From the NCBI GenBank assembly GCA_900074885.1, contig FJUW01000014.1:6505-70504 (forward strand): 64,000 bases of DNA, in the 5' to 3' direction. Under the pieces are notes generated by a model. That model was not told the DNA's origin. It did not search any database and saw nothing but the letters and a program-made list of their open reading frames with translations. Both the position numbers and the translations under genes were made by a program. This DNA comes from Rhynchosporium graminicola. Taxonomy: Eukaryota; Ascomycota; Leotiomycetes; Helotiales; Ploettnerulaceae. Below are positions 44,439 to 57,359 of the stretch, one piece after another (position 1 is the first letter of the stretch; each line of letters begins with the position of its first letter).

Positions 44439-45613
44439 TGTGACAATTGGATTGACTCGCAGGCGTGGGTGATTCCTGGTGAGTTGCAGACCTGTACACA
44501 GTTCCAGGATTGAGAAGCGCGTGGATGGTAAATTTGTTCAGGGTCGTAAGAATTAAGAGAAGAGCTTCCTCCAGTCGCGGATTCGAAGGGTAGGAGAAAG
44601 CTAAATTCGAAGCCGCTGCTTGGAAGCTAGAAGGTTTTGTGGTATCGCGCGATCGTAGCAATAGAGAAATCCGGAGTCGCGATGATCATGACTGCTGTTG
44701 TGGTGACTTGATTGTTCGAGAAAGCGACGAGTGTGGGTGTAAGAACTCGAGGAGGAGAGAGTGTGTGAGGGGAGGGGGAACATGAACTTTGGAGCTTTCC
44801 ACCACCACCACTTCGCGGATAATTCCACCACCGACCGACCAGCAGCCCAGCCAGCCAGCTCACGTGCATCGCTGCTTTATCTTAGGGTTAGGATCGACCA
44901 CCTCATCGATCTATCCACCTTCAATCTGGGTAATGAGTACGGACTTCTTTCCACCATACTATTGAACAACCCCTATTGCTACACATTTTGGCCAGCTCAC
45001 TTTGGAAGACTTGCTCTAATTTCATTGTCGACGTCTGTCAATCATTCTTTGGCTTCCCATTCTGTTTGTGATACCGGGTGCGTTGCGTTTGGTCTGGTGT
45101 CCTTCAACACAGCTGAGCTGAGCAATCGGAGAGAGGTACGAATCTATACAGCACGTTCTGTCCAATCCAACCATTCCGAACTCACACTGGACTCGCCCTC
45201 CTTTTATAAAGTCCTTCGTGGGGACATTCGCATATCTGGCCTGGAGGAAGGGTTAGTGAGCAGGGCATTTGGCTGATCTAGTTTAGGAGGAATAGGAGAG
45301 TCGAGAGAATAGTCGCTTTTGATCTTTTATCAGATCCTACGAACCGAGCGGTGTTCGCGGATACGAGCTAGCTCAACAGGAGAGGAGGGAATACGCTGGT
45401 CAGCAGAGGACTCACCATTCTACATCTGTGATGGGTATGCTACACTTTCCCATTGGTCTCATTATCCTCTAATGACCACAACTTCTTTCAACCAACTCGC
45501 CACATATAATATCCAGATCCCTAGAGTTCTTCGCTCTATATTGCTTGTACTTTACATTGGCTGATCCGCTGCTTCACCAAACTATAGGTTACTCCCCCGA
45601 ATCACTACGAGAC
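44439..45613. promoter_or_regulatory. divergent upstream region of cti6 and an unknown gene
   Basis: A 1.2 kb interval that must hold both promoters. The plus-strand gene may have a non-coding first exon here, because an acceptor-like TATAG lies at 45583-45587 shortly before its start. No specific site assigned. Confidence 0.45.
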
Positions 45614-47326
45614 ATGTCTCCAGATCCTACCTCCCCTTACCCCGATAGACCTATTCGACCACTACCAAAACGTCGTCTGCGTGAAAGACTCTCTCCAGAT
45701 GTTGCCGAAACGATCCTGTACCCTCCAGCACCTAAAACTATCACTCCCCTGTTCTATCATCCGTATAGTCCCCGAGAAGAAACTGGTGTAACCGGATTAG
45801 TAGAATCCCAACATCCGAGCGAGCGCGAAAGAGCTGATGAAGTTGAGCGTAATTACATGCCGAGGCGGAACGTGGAGGAGCTAGATAGTGACGATGATGA
45901 GGCGGCCTACCGAAGTCGGATCTATGCGAGACACTCAGCAGACAAGGCCGGTAGATCATTCCGCTACGTCCAGAAACCAGAATCTAAGCACCCAAAATCT
46001 CGCCCTCCTGGCTCAGCAGCGTCTTCGGCTGATGGGTATGACTCTTTTGAAAATACGAACAACAAAAAGAAGAGAAAGATACCCACGCCTGGGGACTCAA
46101 GCTTGAACGGTGTTCATCTTGCTAGTGATCTGGCCGCAGCTGGGCCAGAAGACCTAGGTGAAGACGTAGGCGCTGGAGCGTATCCGACATCGAACTCGTA
46201 TACCAACGGTCAGGGAATTTCGGGACCTGGAAGAGGAAGGTACGGGCGAGTGAGAAGCGGAAGGAGCCCCCTGAGAACCTTATCCGACACCTCAAGCAAT
46301 TGGGGCAACGGACGATTGGCCAAACAAAGACAACCTCAGTGGTCACCTTCAAGTAAGCACTACAACATGAGTGAATCTTAGGTGAAGGTTGAAGGGAACA
46401 GTTCGCTAACTCACATGCAAGCTGAATCTCCAGGAATCATTTCTCGATCAATTGCCAACGCAAACGCGGAGAAGAACCCTATTACTCCCGCTCGAGGTCA
46501 AGAGAACGTCAGTCTACTGGAACAGCAAGCTTCGAAGAAAGCGACCCCTGCTTCCGCTCAATTCACTTTCACCTGCGATTCTCAAGTTCCTGGTACTGTC
46601 GCGTGGCCAGGCCCTAGTAATTCTACAACAATGCACCCAGCTCCACAAGCCGCTCGAATGAGCACTCATGGGACCCAGACAAGCCCCAGTATGCCTGCCA
46701 GCCAAGCATCTAATTCAGCCTTGCAGTCCAGGCAAGGTCTGGCAGCTTCCCAGCATGCACCAAATTCTCAAAAGCAAGCGCCAGCTCAAGAACCCAAGAA
46801 GAATCGTCGTCGTCGCACAGGCAAGGAATACCTCATTGCTGCACGCCAACGTCGTCAACAACAAGAATATCGGAACTTCCACCACCCACCTTCTCCCCAA
46901 GATATTTGGATCTGCGAGTTCTGCGAGTACGAGCGTATCTTTGGCACACCACCCGAGGCATTGATCAAGCAGTATGAAATCAAGGATAGGCGTGTGAGGA
47001 AGCAGGAAGCAGAGAGACGAAGACTGTTGGAGAAGGCAAAGATGAAGGGACGGAAGGGCAAAAAAGGAAACAAGGCCGCAACGAAAGCTGCTGTTGCACC
47101 GCAAGATCGAGCACAGCATCAGCAACCAGCCGCGATGGCCCAAAGTCATAGCCAGGGGACGCAGAGTGAGGAGTACTACGAGGATGAATATGACGAGGAG
47201 TACGCGCAGGATGATCCGCCTCCATCATCTCCCATTGCACCACCATCAGTCCGTCGAAATGAGGTACAACCCGATCCAGGCAAGCCGCCACTGTTAGGGG
47301 GATTTGATAATCGCATAGCGGCATGA
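45614..47326 (+). CDS. conserved fungal protein with CxxC motif, function unknown
   Basis: I do not recognise a named family. Exons are 45614-46352 and 46422-47326, giving 547 residues. The 69-nt intron contains an in-frame stop. The N-terminal part is disordered, opening MSPDPTSPYPDRPIRPLPKR and containing an acidic ELDSDDDEA patch. The only ordered-looking block is near residue 395-450: a basic RRRRTGKEYLIAARQRRQQQEY, then DIWICEFCEYERIFGTPPEALIKQYEIKDRRVRKQEAERRRLL. It carries one CxxC pair, which could bind metal as a half site in a dimer, followed by a long charged helix and a Lys-rich tail (KAKMKGRKGKKGNK) that could be a nuclear signal. The C-terminus is acidic and Pro-rich. The pattern suggests a nuclear or ribosome-associated scaffold, but no function is claimed. 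The start is the first in-frame ATG. Confidence 0.7.
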
Positions 47327-49285
47327 GCATGGCCATCAGTTGTGATTCCTCCTCGATTTCTCGTCTCGAGCTAGGCTTCGACATTGCATACACAGCTCAT
47401 TCGATTCGCATACCAAGCTGAGTAGGCATTGCACACGAAGTTTGGTCCCAACAGCACTTCTTTTCATTTCCGATAATCACCTACACAAGCATCCAGCGTC
47501 AACGCACAAGCATCAAGCGTTGACGTATTGCGGCAAACCCCCCCCCCAATACAACACCCGTTTTCATTTATTCGCACTCCCCTCATAGACAAATGCATAA
47601 TGGTCTGGCGCTGGGATAGGCCGACTAATGGTGTTCACTGGACTGGTCCTTCATTGCTAGACGGCTTCACCTGCATTGTACATTCAATCAATAACTAGAT
47701 AAATTGATCAGGAAACACATCACTGCATTGGACTTGTTTCCTTTGAGTTGAACCCTGCACTGCACAGTGAGATCATGAAGTGAGGCTCAAGAATGGCATG
47801 CGGCGGCCGGTCCGTCCCCTTATCAGACTGCATCGGAGAGTTTTAATAAGTCAAGTCTAACCCGATTCGGTCATGGAATCTCAATAAGATGAGCTTGTTC
47901 CTAAGCGAGTTTGCGGATCAATAAGATGCAGTAGGGAGGCTAGGCTGAAGGAGATATCAGATGAACCTTCTTTTGCACTCTGATCTGCTAATGAAGTTTA
48001 TTGGTAACATGTCCTTCTCCCTTCTGCCACTCATTATTCCACCACATGATATGCAGTCTGAACATTCATGGAGTATGATAGAGGCCAAGCAGAGACGGAC
48101 TAAAACAAGAGGTAGAAAATTCCATTCTTTCCTTGCACATCCACGACAGGTTTTCGATTGGTGCTCTCCCAAAAAGACGCTCACTCAGGTGGGGAGAAGT
48201 CCGACGGTCGGATATTTCTCGCTTCACTGAATATGTGAGGATAACGTGATGTAGAAGTCTAAAGCCTGTTCTACTTATGTGTGTATCCGTGTATATAGTA
48301 GCCCTCCTGTCTCCAATGTTCACCTACATGTCACTAAGATTTCAAATCCCCTTCTCCTCATTCCACAATATCCCGTTTTACTCTCTCAAAGCCTGCGGGA
48401 AATTCAACTTCTCTATCTCACCAACCTCCTAACCCACTTCGCCCACGTCTCCATCCCCGAAAGCATCCATCGGAGCAATAACACGAGCCTCTCAATAGGG
48501 ACCTCACAGTCCTCCGCCATCCTCAATACTAAAGTCGCTACACCAGGTTTCCGCAGTCAAACGCCTTGGGGCGAAATAGCTAGCTCCTTCATTTACGGCC
48601 CTCGAGTAACTTTTCAATTGGACTTGAGTCACCAGGAGTCAAGATTCGGATCGGGAAACTCATAGAATGAATGGGTAATGAAAGCTAAAGTGCTGAACAT
48701 GGAGATCGGTTGATATGCTAAAGAGTTGACAGTAGGTAGAAGTGTTGGGAAGGCGGGAGGGGGAGATGGACAATGGTAGTGGGGAATCACGGAAATGTTT
48801 GTTTAGTAATGCTCTTCTTTGTACAAGAGAGAGAAAATCAGTCCCGACCAACCCATTGTATTAGGCGTCATTTGTTTAATCTCAGCCTCCTCAATTGGAA
48901 CATCATCCAAGGTCGAAGAGGCAAAGATGGAAGACAGCGGAATTCATTGATATGTATCATCTACTCAACACCAAGTATCTACTTATCTATTCTGCCTGGT
49001 TGCCCAAAGCCAATGTTGTCTCAATCTTGAAATTTTTGCTTGTTTGCTCGCTTCCCTTGGTCCCCTTGCCACACTCGTTCATTTATCATTCATGCGTTCG
49101 TCTCTTGCTCGATCGATCCGAAGGAAGAGAAGCCTCCAAGAAAAAAGAGAGGGACACTAGCCACATATACCACACAAACAACGCTGGGAAGTGCCCACCG
49201 CTAAAGAACGCCGGCCATGCAACGCACGCTTACTGACGACCTGAGAGGGAATTCTCACAGGGTCATTATCAACTGCTAGATCCTA
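47327..49285. other. intergenic between convergent genes
   Basis: 2 kb with only untranslated sequence visible. A C run lies at 47538-47548. Open frames of up to 128 codons (48279-48665, plus) show no domain. Confidence 0.6.
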
Positions 49286-52200
49286 TCAAGGTGCTCCATT
49301 CACGACCGGAACTTGGGCTGCTTGTATAGCTGCTTGGGCAGCGGCTGCAGCGTTAACTTCGGCTTGATTCACGACGCCTTGGACTATAGTTTGCTCGCTG
49401 GGGTTGAGCGAAGCAGTGAGCGACTCGTAGAGTTGGGGTTGTTCGTGTTGGAGTTCTGGAGAGGTTAGTGGGTGGCTTGGGAGGATTTGACTGTAACTTA
49501 CTCAGAAGAGCGTCGCGGAAGAGTTGATACGGCTCAACCTTGTCAAGGGGAGTCTCTAGAAGACTTTCTTCCCCTAACTCATCATCTGATTCATTGTCTT
49601 CGAGATTCTGAAATTTTTGTGCCTACATCATGTTAGTACTAGGAACATCTTGAGTAGGAGGAAAGACCAACCTCTTCGTTCAAGAATTCGAGATAAGCGG
49701 TACTCTCATCCTTTCCTTCGCCTTCTTCTTCTGGTTCATTATCATCGTTCCAAGCAGTATCGTCACCAGCCCACTCATCATCCTCGTCATCATCGTAAGC
49801 ATCACCATCAACTGGGTAGTCGTCCTTGAGGGCTTCTTCGCGGTCTTCAATTCATTAGCGAAACAGAAAATGAAAAGTATTAGAATGATACTCACTCTTG
49901 GTTGCTGCTGGGAGAGTCTGGAACAATCTGACGATACCCTAAGACACATTAGCCATAGAATAAGGCATCAATAAACTTGATCTATGTACCTGGAGCAACC
50001 TTGGCCATCCTTGCTGAACACTTGTGGGCACTTGGTCGGCGTTAAGTGTAAGTAATGATACGATGGCAGCAATTGATAGCTTCTTGTCATGGACTCTGCT
50101 GAAGCTGTCGATGTGTGAAAACCACAAGCTAAAGAACTTATTTGTCCACCCGTTCGACTCAAGGATATGAATTGCCAGAACCTAAATATATCATCTCAGA
50201 AAAGAACACCGCGATAACTGGGCAGAACACATACCGGATTATAGTAAATAGCATTGATGACCATCTCCATTAGATGAATTTTGTACGATTTGACCTTGAC
50301 CTCGGAATTTGTGAGAGTGCGCATTGCGATCCCAATCTACAATCCGTTAGCATATGAAGCATTGCAACAGCAATAGTGGAACCCACAAAGTGCTGAACGT
50401 ATTGATCCGCGTGCCCACGGACACTCAACATGATTCCCTCAGCAAGCTTGCAAGCACATATTCTATCAACTCCCCCAACCTTCTCATCTGCAAACATGTC
50501 CTGTACCATACCGAACATTGCATCGAGGTAGGCAGGTGTCTGTATGAGGTGTGCAGCACCATACTGGACGAAGTTGTCTAATGCTGGTAGCATGTCCTCG
50601 AGATATAGCTCGGCACCGGCCTTGAATGTGGCATGGATGAGCTCAAAAGCTTGCCACATGGTTGGAGATATTGACTTGGCAGCAAATGTGCAGCTATCGA
50701 TAATCTCAAACACTTCATTGTACAGATCTTCCCGACATTAGCATAACGACACCGAAATACGGCAACTGACTTACCATAAAGTTTGTTTTCCAAAGTCACC
50801 TTGATCACTGGCATCAGAATCGACTCCATATGTAGTAGAACGTCAGGTGTGCTCTCCAAGGTGAGGATCAGAGTGCCGATTGTCTGAAGGACACCCAGAG
50901 CTGTAATACTTTTATCATCCAAGTAATCTCCGTACCCCTCGTCATCGTCCCGCTTCTCGTTCTTCTCCAAAAGCTCTCTGACAATGCGCAGGTACGTATC
51001 TCGCAGTTGCTCGCTCAAGGCGACCGCAAACGGAGTCAATTCGGTAGCAAAAACCTCAACAAAGTCCTCCATGACGTTGGACAAAGCATCAACATCAACC
51101 TCATTTGCAAGTCTGAGAAGCTGCTGCATAATTTGGGGGATGTTCTGCTGCATGCTCGTGCGAATGATGTCGTGTCTGATGAGAGGTTGTAGCGCAAGAG
51201 CAGCTTCGACACGAACGGGAAGATCTGGGTCTGCCATACAATCCAGGATATTGCGGTAAATGATTAGAAGATTATTGGTATCCTTGAAGTCAAGTTGCTC
51301 AAACTTCTCAACGGTATCGCAAGCTCTCGCTCGGAGAAATCCTTGAGAACTTCGGAAGTCTGGAAATACGAATCGGACAAGGAAGTATTCGACTTGCTCG
51401 GCAATAGGACTCTTCTTTCCCAAGATGACGCTCGATAAGGTTCCAATCATGCGTAGAGCACCCTCTTTTGCGATGTGATTCTTAGTAGCGTCGGGAGCCT
51501 CTTCATATGCGCTGACAATCGTGTTCACAAAGGCCAATATAGTAAAAGTGTGTTTCCTTCGCACTTTGGTGAGAGTAACCAAGAAGTTTGTAGCGGCGAT
51601 ATCTGGCGCGGAGACTTCTTCGTAGAAATTGAGTTTATGGTGGAGGTACTCTTCTGGGTCCGTCTCGAATTTCTCAATATCCTCTTCGGTAAGGCACATG
51701 ACGGGGAAGAGGAAATGGGTGACAAGGGTATCTAGATGTGGCTTGAGATGGGTCCACATTGCCTTTGGTCGGATGCACTCGTCAAGGAAAACAAGGGTGT
51801 ACGATAAGCATGGTCTACTGAGCCAGGTTGTCTTTGCTACCCACTGCTCGATTTGTGCGAGATATCCCTTAAGGATCTCGGGAGCGAAATTGGCTGTGAA
51901 GTTCTTCGCGAATTCGGTGTAGTCATCTCCGTTGCCCTTCTGTAACGAGGCTGGATTACCATATCTACATCGCTTAGTAAGAACTTCGACTTTGGAGGAA
52001 AGACTACGCACCGAACAAAGAGACGGTTGAGATTAAAGTAGGCCCATTTCTTAGCCTTCCACCAATGGTTCGCTTCACGGTCAGTCAAGTCTTCAGGAAG
52101 AGCGGAGGCTGGAACTGTTTTGGCTACAGTTCCGAGGAAGACTTCCAACCATCCGATCACCACAGGCTGTTCCCTCAAGGACGCGGCAAGCTCGAACTAA

Positions 52201-53007
52201 ATTTTGTCAGCACTTCTGCTATATTGTAACTTGGGATACCGAACGCACGAAAGTCGCATGCTTATATGCCTTCAACACAACATGAAGCATTTCTCCTGCA
52301 TCCTCACTTGTCTCATTCACCAAACCCTTTCCAATCTCCAACAGTCTGGGGAAAGTCAATGCAATGACTTTATCAAAGTCGGCTCGGTTTTCTCCAGATT
52401 TGAAGCGGTAGACACGACAAATAGCTAGAAGGCACTGAAGGCCGGCGAAGATAGAAGTAGCGTCGTTTGTGTTGAGCAACTGGTGGGTAATATCTACAAA
52501 GGAGGGCCACTTCTCGGGGAAATCGTAGTGTAGAATCTTTTGGAGGACTGGGACGAGCTGTTGTCGAATTTGTGGTGGGGAAGAGGCGAGGACAGGCAGG
52601 AGTCGTTCTCGAAATCGTTGCTTCTCGTCATCGGTGATCGCTTTGTTCTGCACAGATTCCTCACTCGGTGACCAGCCTCTTGTGACTCGATTTTTCAGGT
52701 AGACAACCGCTGCAGTCGCGCGTTAGTATGTGGGAGCAGCGGGGTAGGGCAGAGGGGGAATGTTTGTGGTTTGCGTACTTGACATTCGTACCGAAGCCTC
52801 CTGCTCAGCCTGAAGGATCTCGAGGAGAGCATCTGTAAAGCCAGCATGCTCCTCAGCCTACGATAAAATGATCAGTGTCGATATCCTGTGCTGCCCTGCC
52901 TGCCCTGAGATGCTTACAGCCTTCAAGTCGAGTTCTGCGCGACGTCGAAGGTCAGCCTCGGGGCTGAGTGTCGCAACGATGCGACCTCTTAATGTAGCGA
53001 CATCCAT
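49286..53007 (-). CDS. nmd5: importin-beta family carrier, Nmd5/Sxm1 (importin-7/8) type
   Basis: A nuclear import receptor built of HEAT repeats. Exons on the minus strand are 53007-52918, 52857-52779, 52709-52249, 52196-52012, 51964-50775, 50727-50387, 50336-50235, 50181-49990, 49938-49896, 49844-49672, 49622-49502 and 49455-49286, giving 1048 residues. The N-terminus (MDVATLRGRIVATLSPEADLRR, then AVVYLKNRVTRGW) is the importin-N domain that binds Ran-GTP. The central region contains the family stretches FPEKWPSFVDITHQ and the paired-helix repeats around NLLIIYRNILDCMADPDLPVRVEAALAL. A strongly acidic loop (DAYDDDEDDEWAGDD) lies near the C-terminus, a feature of importin-7/8. Eleven introns of 46-69 nt; four are multiples of three and all four have an in-frame stop. 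Yeast has two paralogues here, Nmd5 and Sxm1, so the symbol is only approximate. Confidence 0.93.
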
Positions 53008-54888
53008 CTTTGGGCTACAGATGCGCCGTACGGTTCAAGGTAAGTCAGAGCAGTATTGAGACCAGACGCTGAATTGGGCGGAGCGACGAGGTGGTTTTGA
53101 TAATTTTTGTGGACAATTCTGCTGCGGGTCGAAAGCGGTCTGTGGTGGGTTGGGCTGGGATGTGTCGAGAAAGGAGATCACGCTTGGAGGCCAGGCACGG
53201 GGGGCAGAGACAGATAGATACTTTACCTTCAGATCGTCAATACCGACGTCGTCAAGGTGGTATGGAATGATAAGGAAGGTAGAGGTACCCTGAGGAGGGG
53301 GGGGTCACGTAGGATAATTGTTGCAAGGAATAAAGATTACTGCAATTGTACCGGCAAGCAAGGAGTCGAGCGAGTTGCATGAGATGAATGAGATGAACGA
53401 GATGGATGAGAGGAGATGGGATGGGATGAGATGAGATGAGATGAGATGAGATGAGATGAGATGAGATGAGATGAGATGAGATGAGATGAGATGAGATGAG
53501 ATGAGATGAGACTCAGACTGAGAATGAGAATGAGAACAAGTGGCAGCCAGAACACACTGTGTTGCTCTCGAGTCCGGAGGGATACTGTAGCACAGCCAGG
53601 CTACCTAGATACAGTATGTAGGTACCTAAGGTAGAGAGAGATACCTTATGCTACTCTATCGGCTGCTTCGTCCGCTTTCGTGGCTTCGAGGACACTTCAA
53701 CTCGCTCCGGTTCCGCTCAGTTCTACTTATATAAGTAGTACGCAAAGAAGCAGCCAAAATCTTAGAATTCGTATGGTATATTCCGAGCTTCAAAGCAGAT
53801 AATGTCACGATTTACTTCCTGTCCTCATCCTGTGCTCAGCGCTCTGTGCTCAGACTGTCAGGTAGGCCGAAACAAAAACAAAACTTAGACATCAGCAGAG
53901 TTTGTCCATCAGGGCGGATGGGATGATCATGACACGATTGGATGTTTGTCTCCGAAGAGGCATGGAGGAATGGTTCGTTCATCAAGGTACGATAGCAATA
54001 GCTGCTCGCGAGCTGTTGAGGGTCAATCCTTAGTAATGAACGACCCGACTATTAGTCCTTGAGAGCTCAATACTTGCCTTCCCGCTAGGCACGCACGCAC
54101 CTATCCTTTAGGCAGGTACTGTACTTGTATTGTACCTACTAACTTTGACAGCAGTCCGAACTCCATCGAGTGAGTATACTTATAGAATATTGTATCCGTA
54201 GCTCAAATCCACAATCTGGACCCTGAACCACTCGCACGTGATTACGTGACAGCGGTTTAAATAGGTGTCAAAGTGTAGCTGAGTATTCGAACAGGACAAT
54301 CAATATTTGATGATATTATATGATATCAATAATTGGAACAGCAAGTTGAATGGATGACACGTCACTTCAACTTGATCTTCCCAGCTCTGGAACTTGCAAG
54401 TTATAAGTACGATCTACCCTGCGATGCTGGCATCTGCAATCTTTCCTTATCTAAAACGTCCTTGCTTATATTATAAGTACAAGTACCTAGGTAGGTTGGA
54501 TTTGCGTCGCCGCGATTCATGGCAAACGGAACGGCATTCTCTCGCAGGCTCCAACTACTCGTCGCATGCGTAGGGAATGAACGGCTGGACCTTCCAGATT
54601 GGGACTTAGAGTATTCACTAGATCCTTGAACACACTCATCACCCGTAGAAGAGAAGTGGGATGCACGGTGGGCGGGCGGCGGCAGACAAACATGAACTGG
54701 TGACTAGTAGATAGATTCATCGTATAACAAGTATCAAATATAACTAGGTATTCACTCTCTTCACCGACTTGGACTTCTTATGTTCGATTACCCCCCCCCC
54801 CATCCTTCTTCCTCTGTTCTCATTCTGAAATCATCTCAAACCAAACCACGGATATCATTCCCATATCCACAAGTACTTTGATTTCAAT
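53008..54888. promoter_or_regulatory. divergent upstream region of importin and copper amine oxidase genes
   Basis: 1.9 kb holding both promoters. It contains a long GATGA repeat (53426-53510), a C run (54791-54801), and a pair of ACGTG cores: CACGTG at 54235-54240 and TTACGTGA at 54242-54249, a layout suited to bHLH or bZIP factors. No gene is seen; the 72-codon minus frame at the GATGA repeat is an artefact of the repeat. Confidence 0.5.
53426..53510 (+). repeat. (ATGAG)17 pentanucleotide microsatellite
   Basis: Seventeen uninterrupted ATGAG units. The longest perfect simple repeat in the window, upstream of the importin gene. Likely length-variable between strains. Confidence 0.97.
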
Positions 54889-57359
54889 ATGCTCGTTAGA
54901 GAATCGTCGATCGGTCAGCCACGATCTGATGGGTCCAGGCCAGTCCCCCATCCACTCGATCAGCTATCCATCGAAGAATCCAACTTCGCCCGAGAAGTCA
55001 TCCTCAGCTCTCGAGGCTCTGAAGTAACGATCAACTTCAGATCCATATACGCCGATGAACCTCCGAAGCAAGAACTATTCAAGTTTCTCGAACTTGAGAA
55101 TGCCGGCAATGTCACGTCACAGACCGCAAGACCGGCGCGAGTGGCGAAGGTACAATACGACGTATTCAGAGAAGATCGGAAGCATGAATATATGGAGTCG
55201 TGTGTTGATGTAGTCACTGGGAAAGAGGTACATCAGCGTATTGTTGAGAAGGTTCATCAAGCGGCTCTGACACTGTAGGTTACATGCTATGAGGGTCAGT
55301 CCTTGCTGGAGAGCTCATAGACTTTTGCCATTTACTAATTATGCTCCTCCTGCTTCCCTTTGTTGTATTCATTCGATTCGATGGTCTGATACTGACACTC
55401 ACAGCGTTGAGTTCCAAGAGTTCAGTGAAGCATGTATCGAATCACCCACCTTCAAGAAGGCTGTAGCCGAATTCGATCTCCCAGAAGGCTTCGTGGTTGC
55501 CGTTGATCCAGTAAGATACACTATTTATTCTCCGGAATCAAGTGCTAATGTTTACAGTGGCCATATGGAGGTCCAAATCCTGATGAAGTTGCGCCTCGAT
55601 ACACCCAAGGACTATGCTTTGCAAAGGACGCACGCAATGGAAACGAAGATTCTAACCATTATGGGTATCCACTACCGATCATTCCAGTCATGGACACTTA
55701 CAGCAAAGAAATCGTACGAGTGGAGCGACTGGCTACGGGTGGCAAAGCAGACGGTCTGAAATACGGCACTCACAGTAGAGATATTCTCTCTCATTGTTCA
55801 CCCTCGGAATATGTGCCTGAGCTCCTTTCACAGCCTCTTCGTACCGATGTCAAGCCTTTGAATGTTACCCAACCTGAAGGCCCATCTTTTAAAGTTGATG
55901 GGAACTTGGTCGAGTGGCAGAAGTGGAAGTTCCGAGTTGGCTTCAATCCTCGAGAGGGTGCCACACTACATGACGTCCGATACAAAGGCCGCAGTATTCT
56001 GTACAGACTAAGTATCTCGGAGATGACTGTGCCTTATGGAGATCCGAGACCTCCTTTCCAACGAAAGCAGGCTTTCGATTTTGGTGATGCAGGAGCCGGT
56101 CGTGCCGCCAATAACCTTGCTCTTGGTTGCGACTGTCTTGGGACTATTAAATACTTTGATGCTATTATGACTGAACCTGATGGAAAAGCAAGCATAAGCA
56201 AGAACGTGGTATGCCTTCACGAACAGGACAACGGAATTGGATGGAAGCACACCAACTTCAGAACAGATAGAGCTGTTGTGACACGACTTCGGGAGCTGGT
56301 GGTTCAGTTCATTATCACACTAGCCAATTATGAGTATATCTTCGCTTACAAGCTGGATCAAGCCGGCGGAATTACTGTTGAAACAAGAGCAACTGGAATT
56401 GTCAGTGTGGTGAATATCGATCCAGGCAAGACTAGTCCTTGGGGAAACATAGTTTCCGCTGGAGCTCTTGCACAGAATCATCAACATCTATTCTGTATTC
56501 GTATCGACCCTGCAGTGGATGGAATCAACAACACAGTTGTAACAGAGGAGAGTCTTCCAATGCCAATGTCTAAGGAACACAATCCATATGGTAGTGGATA
56601 CGAAGTAAGCTGCCTAGCAGGTCCTTGCTGAAGATGTACTAATTCTATTACAGGTTAGGCAAACAGCCATCAAAACCTCACAGCACCTCGATGCCTCGCC
56701 ATGGACAAACTTGACTGTGAAGATGACAAATCCTTCCAAGTTGAACCCGATCTCCGGAAAGCCCGTAGCATACAAGTTCATTCCATCTGCGTCTCAATTG
56801 TTACTGGCTCATCCAGATAGCATCATGGCTAAGAGAGCTCAATTCGCTACTCATCATGTCTGGGTTACCAAATACAAGGATGGGGAATTATGGGCCGGTG
56901 GAGAATTCACAAACCAGAGTCAGAAGGAGGTCGATGGTGTCTCTGATGCAGTTGCAAGAAAGGATAATACCGAGAATGACGATGTGGTTGTCTGGAATAC
57001 TTTCGGATTGACAGTACGTCTTCTTACATCTTGTCTGATAAACGCTAAAGTTTCTAGCACAACCCAAGAGTTGAAGATTGGCCAGTCATGTAGGTGTTCT
57101 AATACAGTCCCGATTTAAATTGACTAATTTTTTCAGGCCCGTCGAGATTCATCAACTTCATATCCGACCAGCGGATTTCTTCTCGGCAAACCCTGCCATC
57201 GATGTCCCAGGATCAAAGGACTCAGCTTCGGTTCTTGCAACATCCTCAGAATCTTGCTGTGAGAGTGGCTCTGTTCAGAAAGACCCTGTATCGCATTTGC
57301 AAGGTACTGGACCTGATCTCGACCCAGAGAGCATGTTAGAAGTTACGATCAACCGTTGA
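54889..57359 (+). CDS. copper amine oxidase
   Basis: A copper- and topaquinone-containing amine oxidase that converts primary amines to aldehydes, ammonia and hydrogen peroxide, letting fungi use amines as nitrogen source. Exons are 54889-55274, 55405-55510, 55558-56604, 56654-57013, 57058-57089 and 57137-57359, giving 717 residues. The catalytic Asp is D338 in AFDFGDAG. The Tyr that becomes topaquinone is Y422 in ANYEY. Copper ligands are His472 and His474 (HQH) and His634 in HNPRVEDWPVMP. That last site is encoded by a 32-nt exon placed by frame and consensus. There is no signal peptide and no C-terminal SKL-type tripeptide (it ends VTINR), so the location is open. All key residues are present and the enzyme should be active. 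The first intron is 130 nt, the rest 44-49 nt. Confidence 0.96.

Noticed and set aside
53337..53555. 72-codon frame of repeated Ile-Ser-Ser-His-Leu
   Set aside because: Pure translation of the ATGAG microsatellite.
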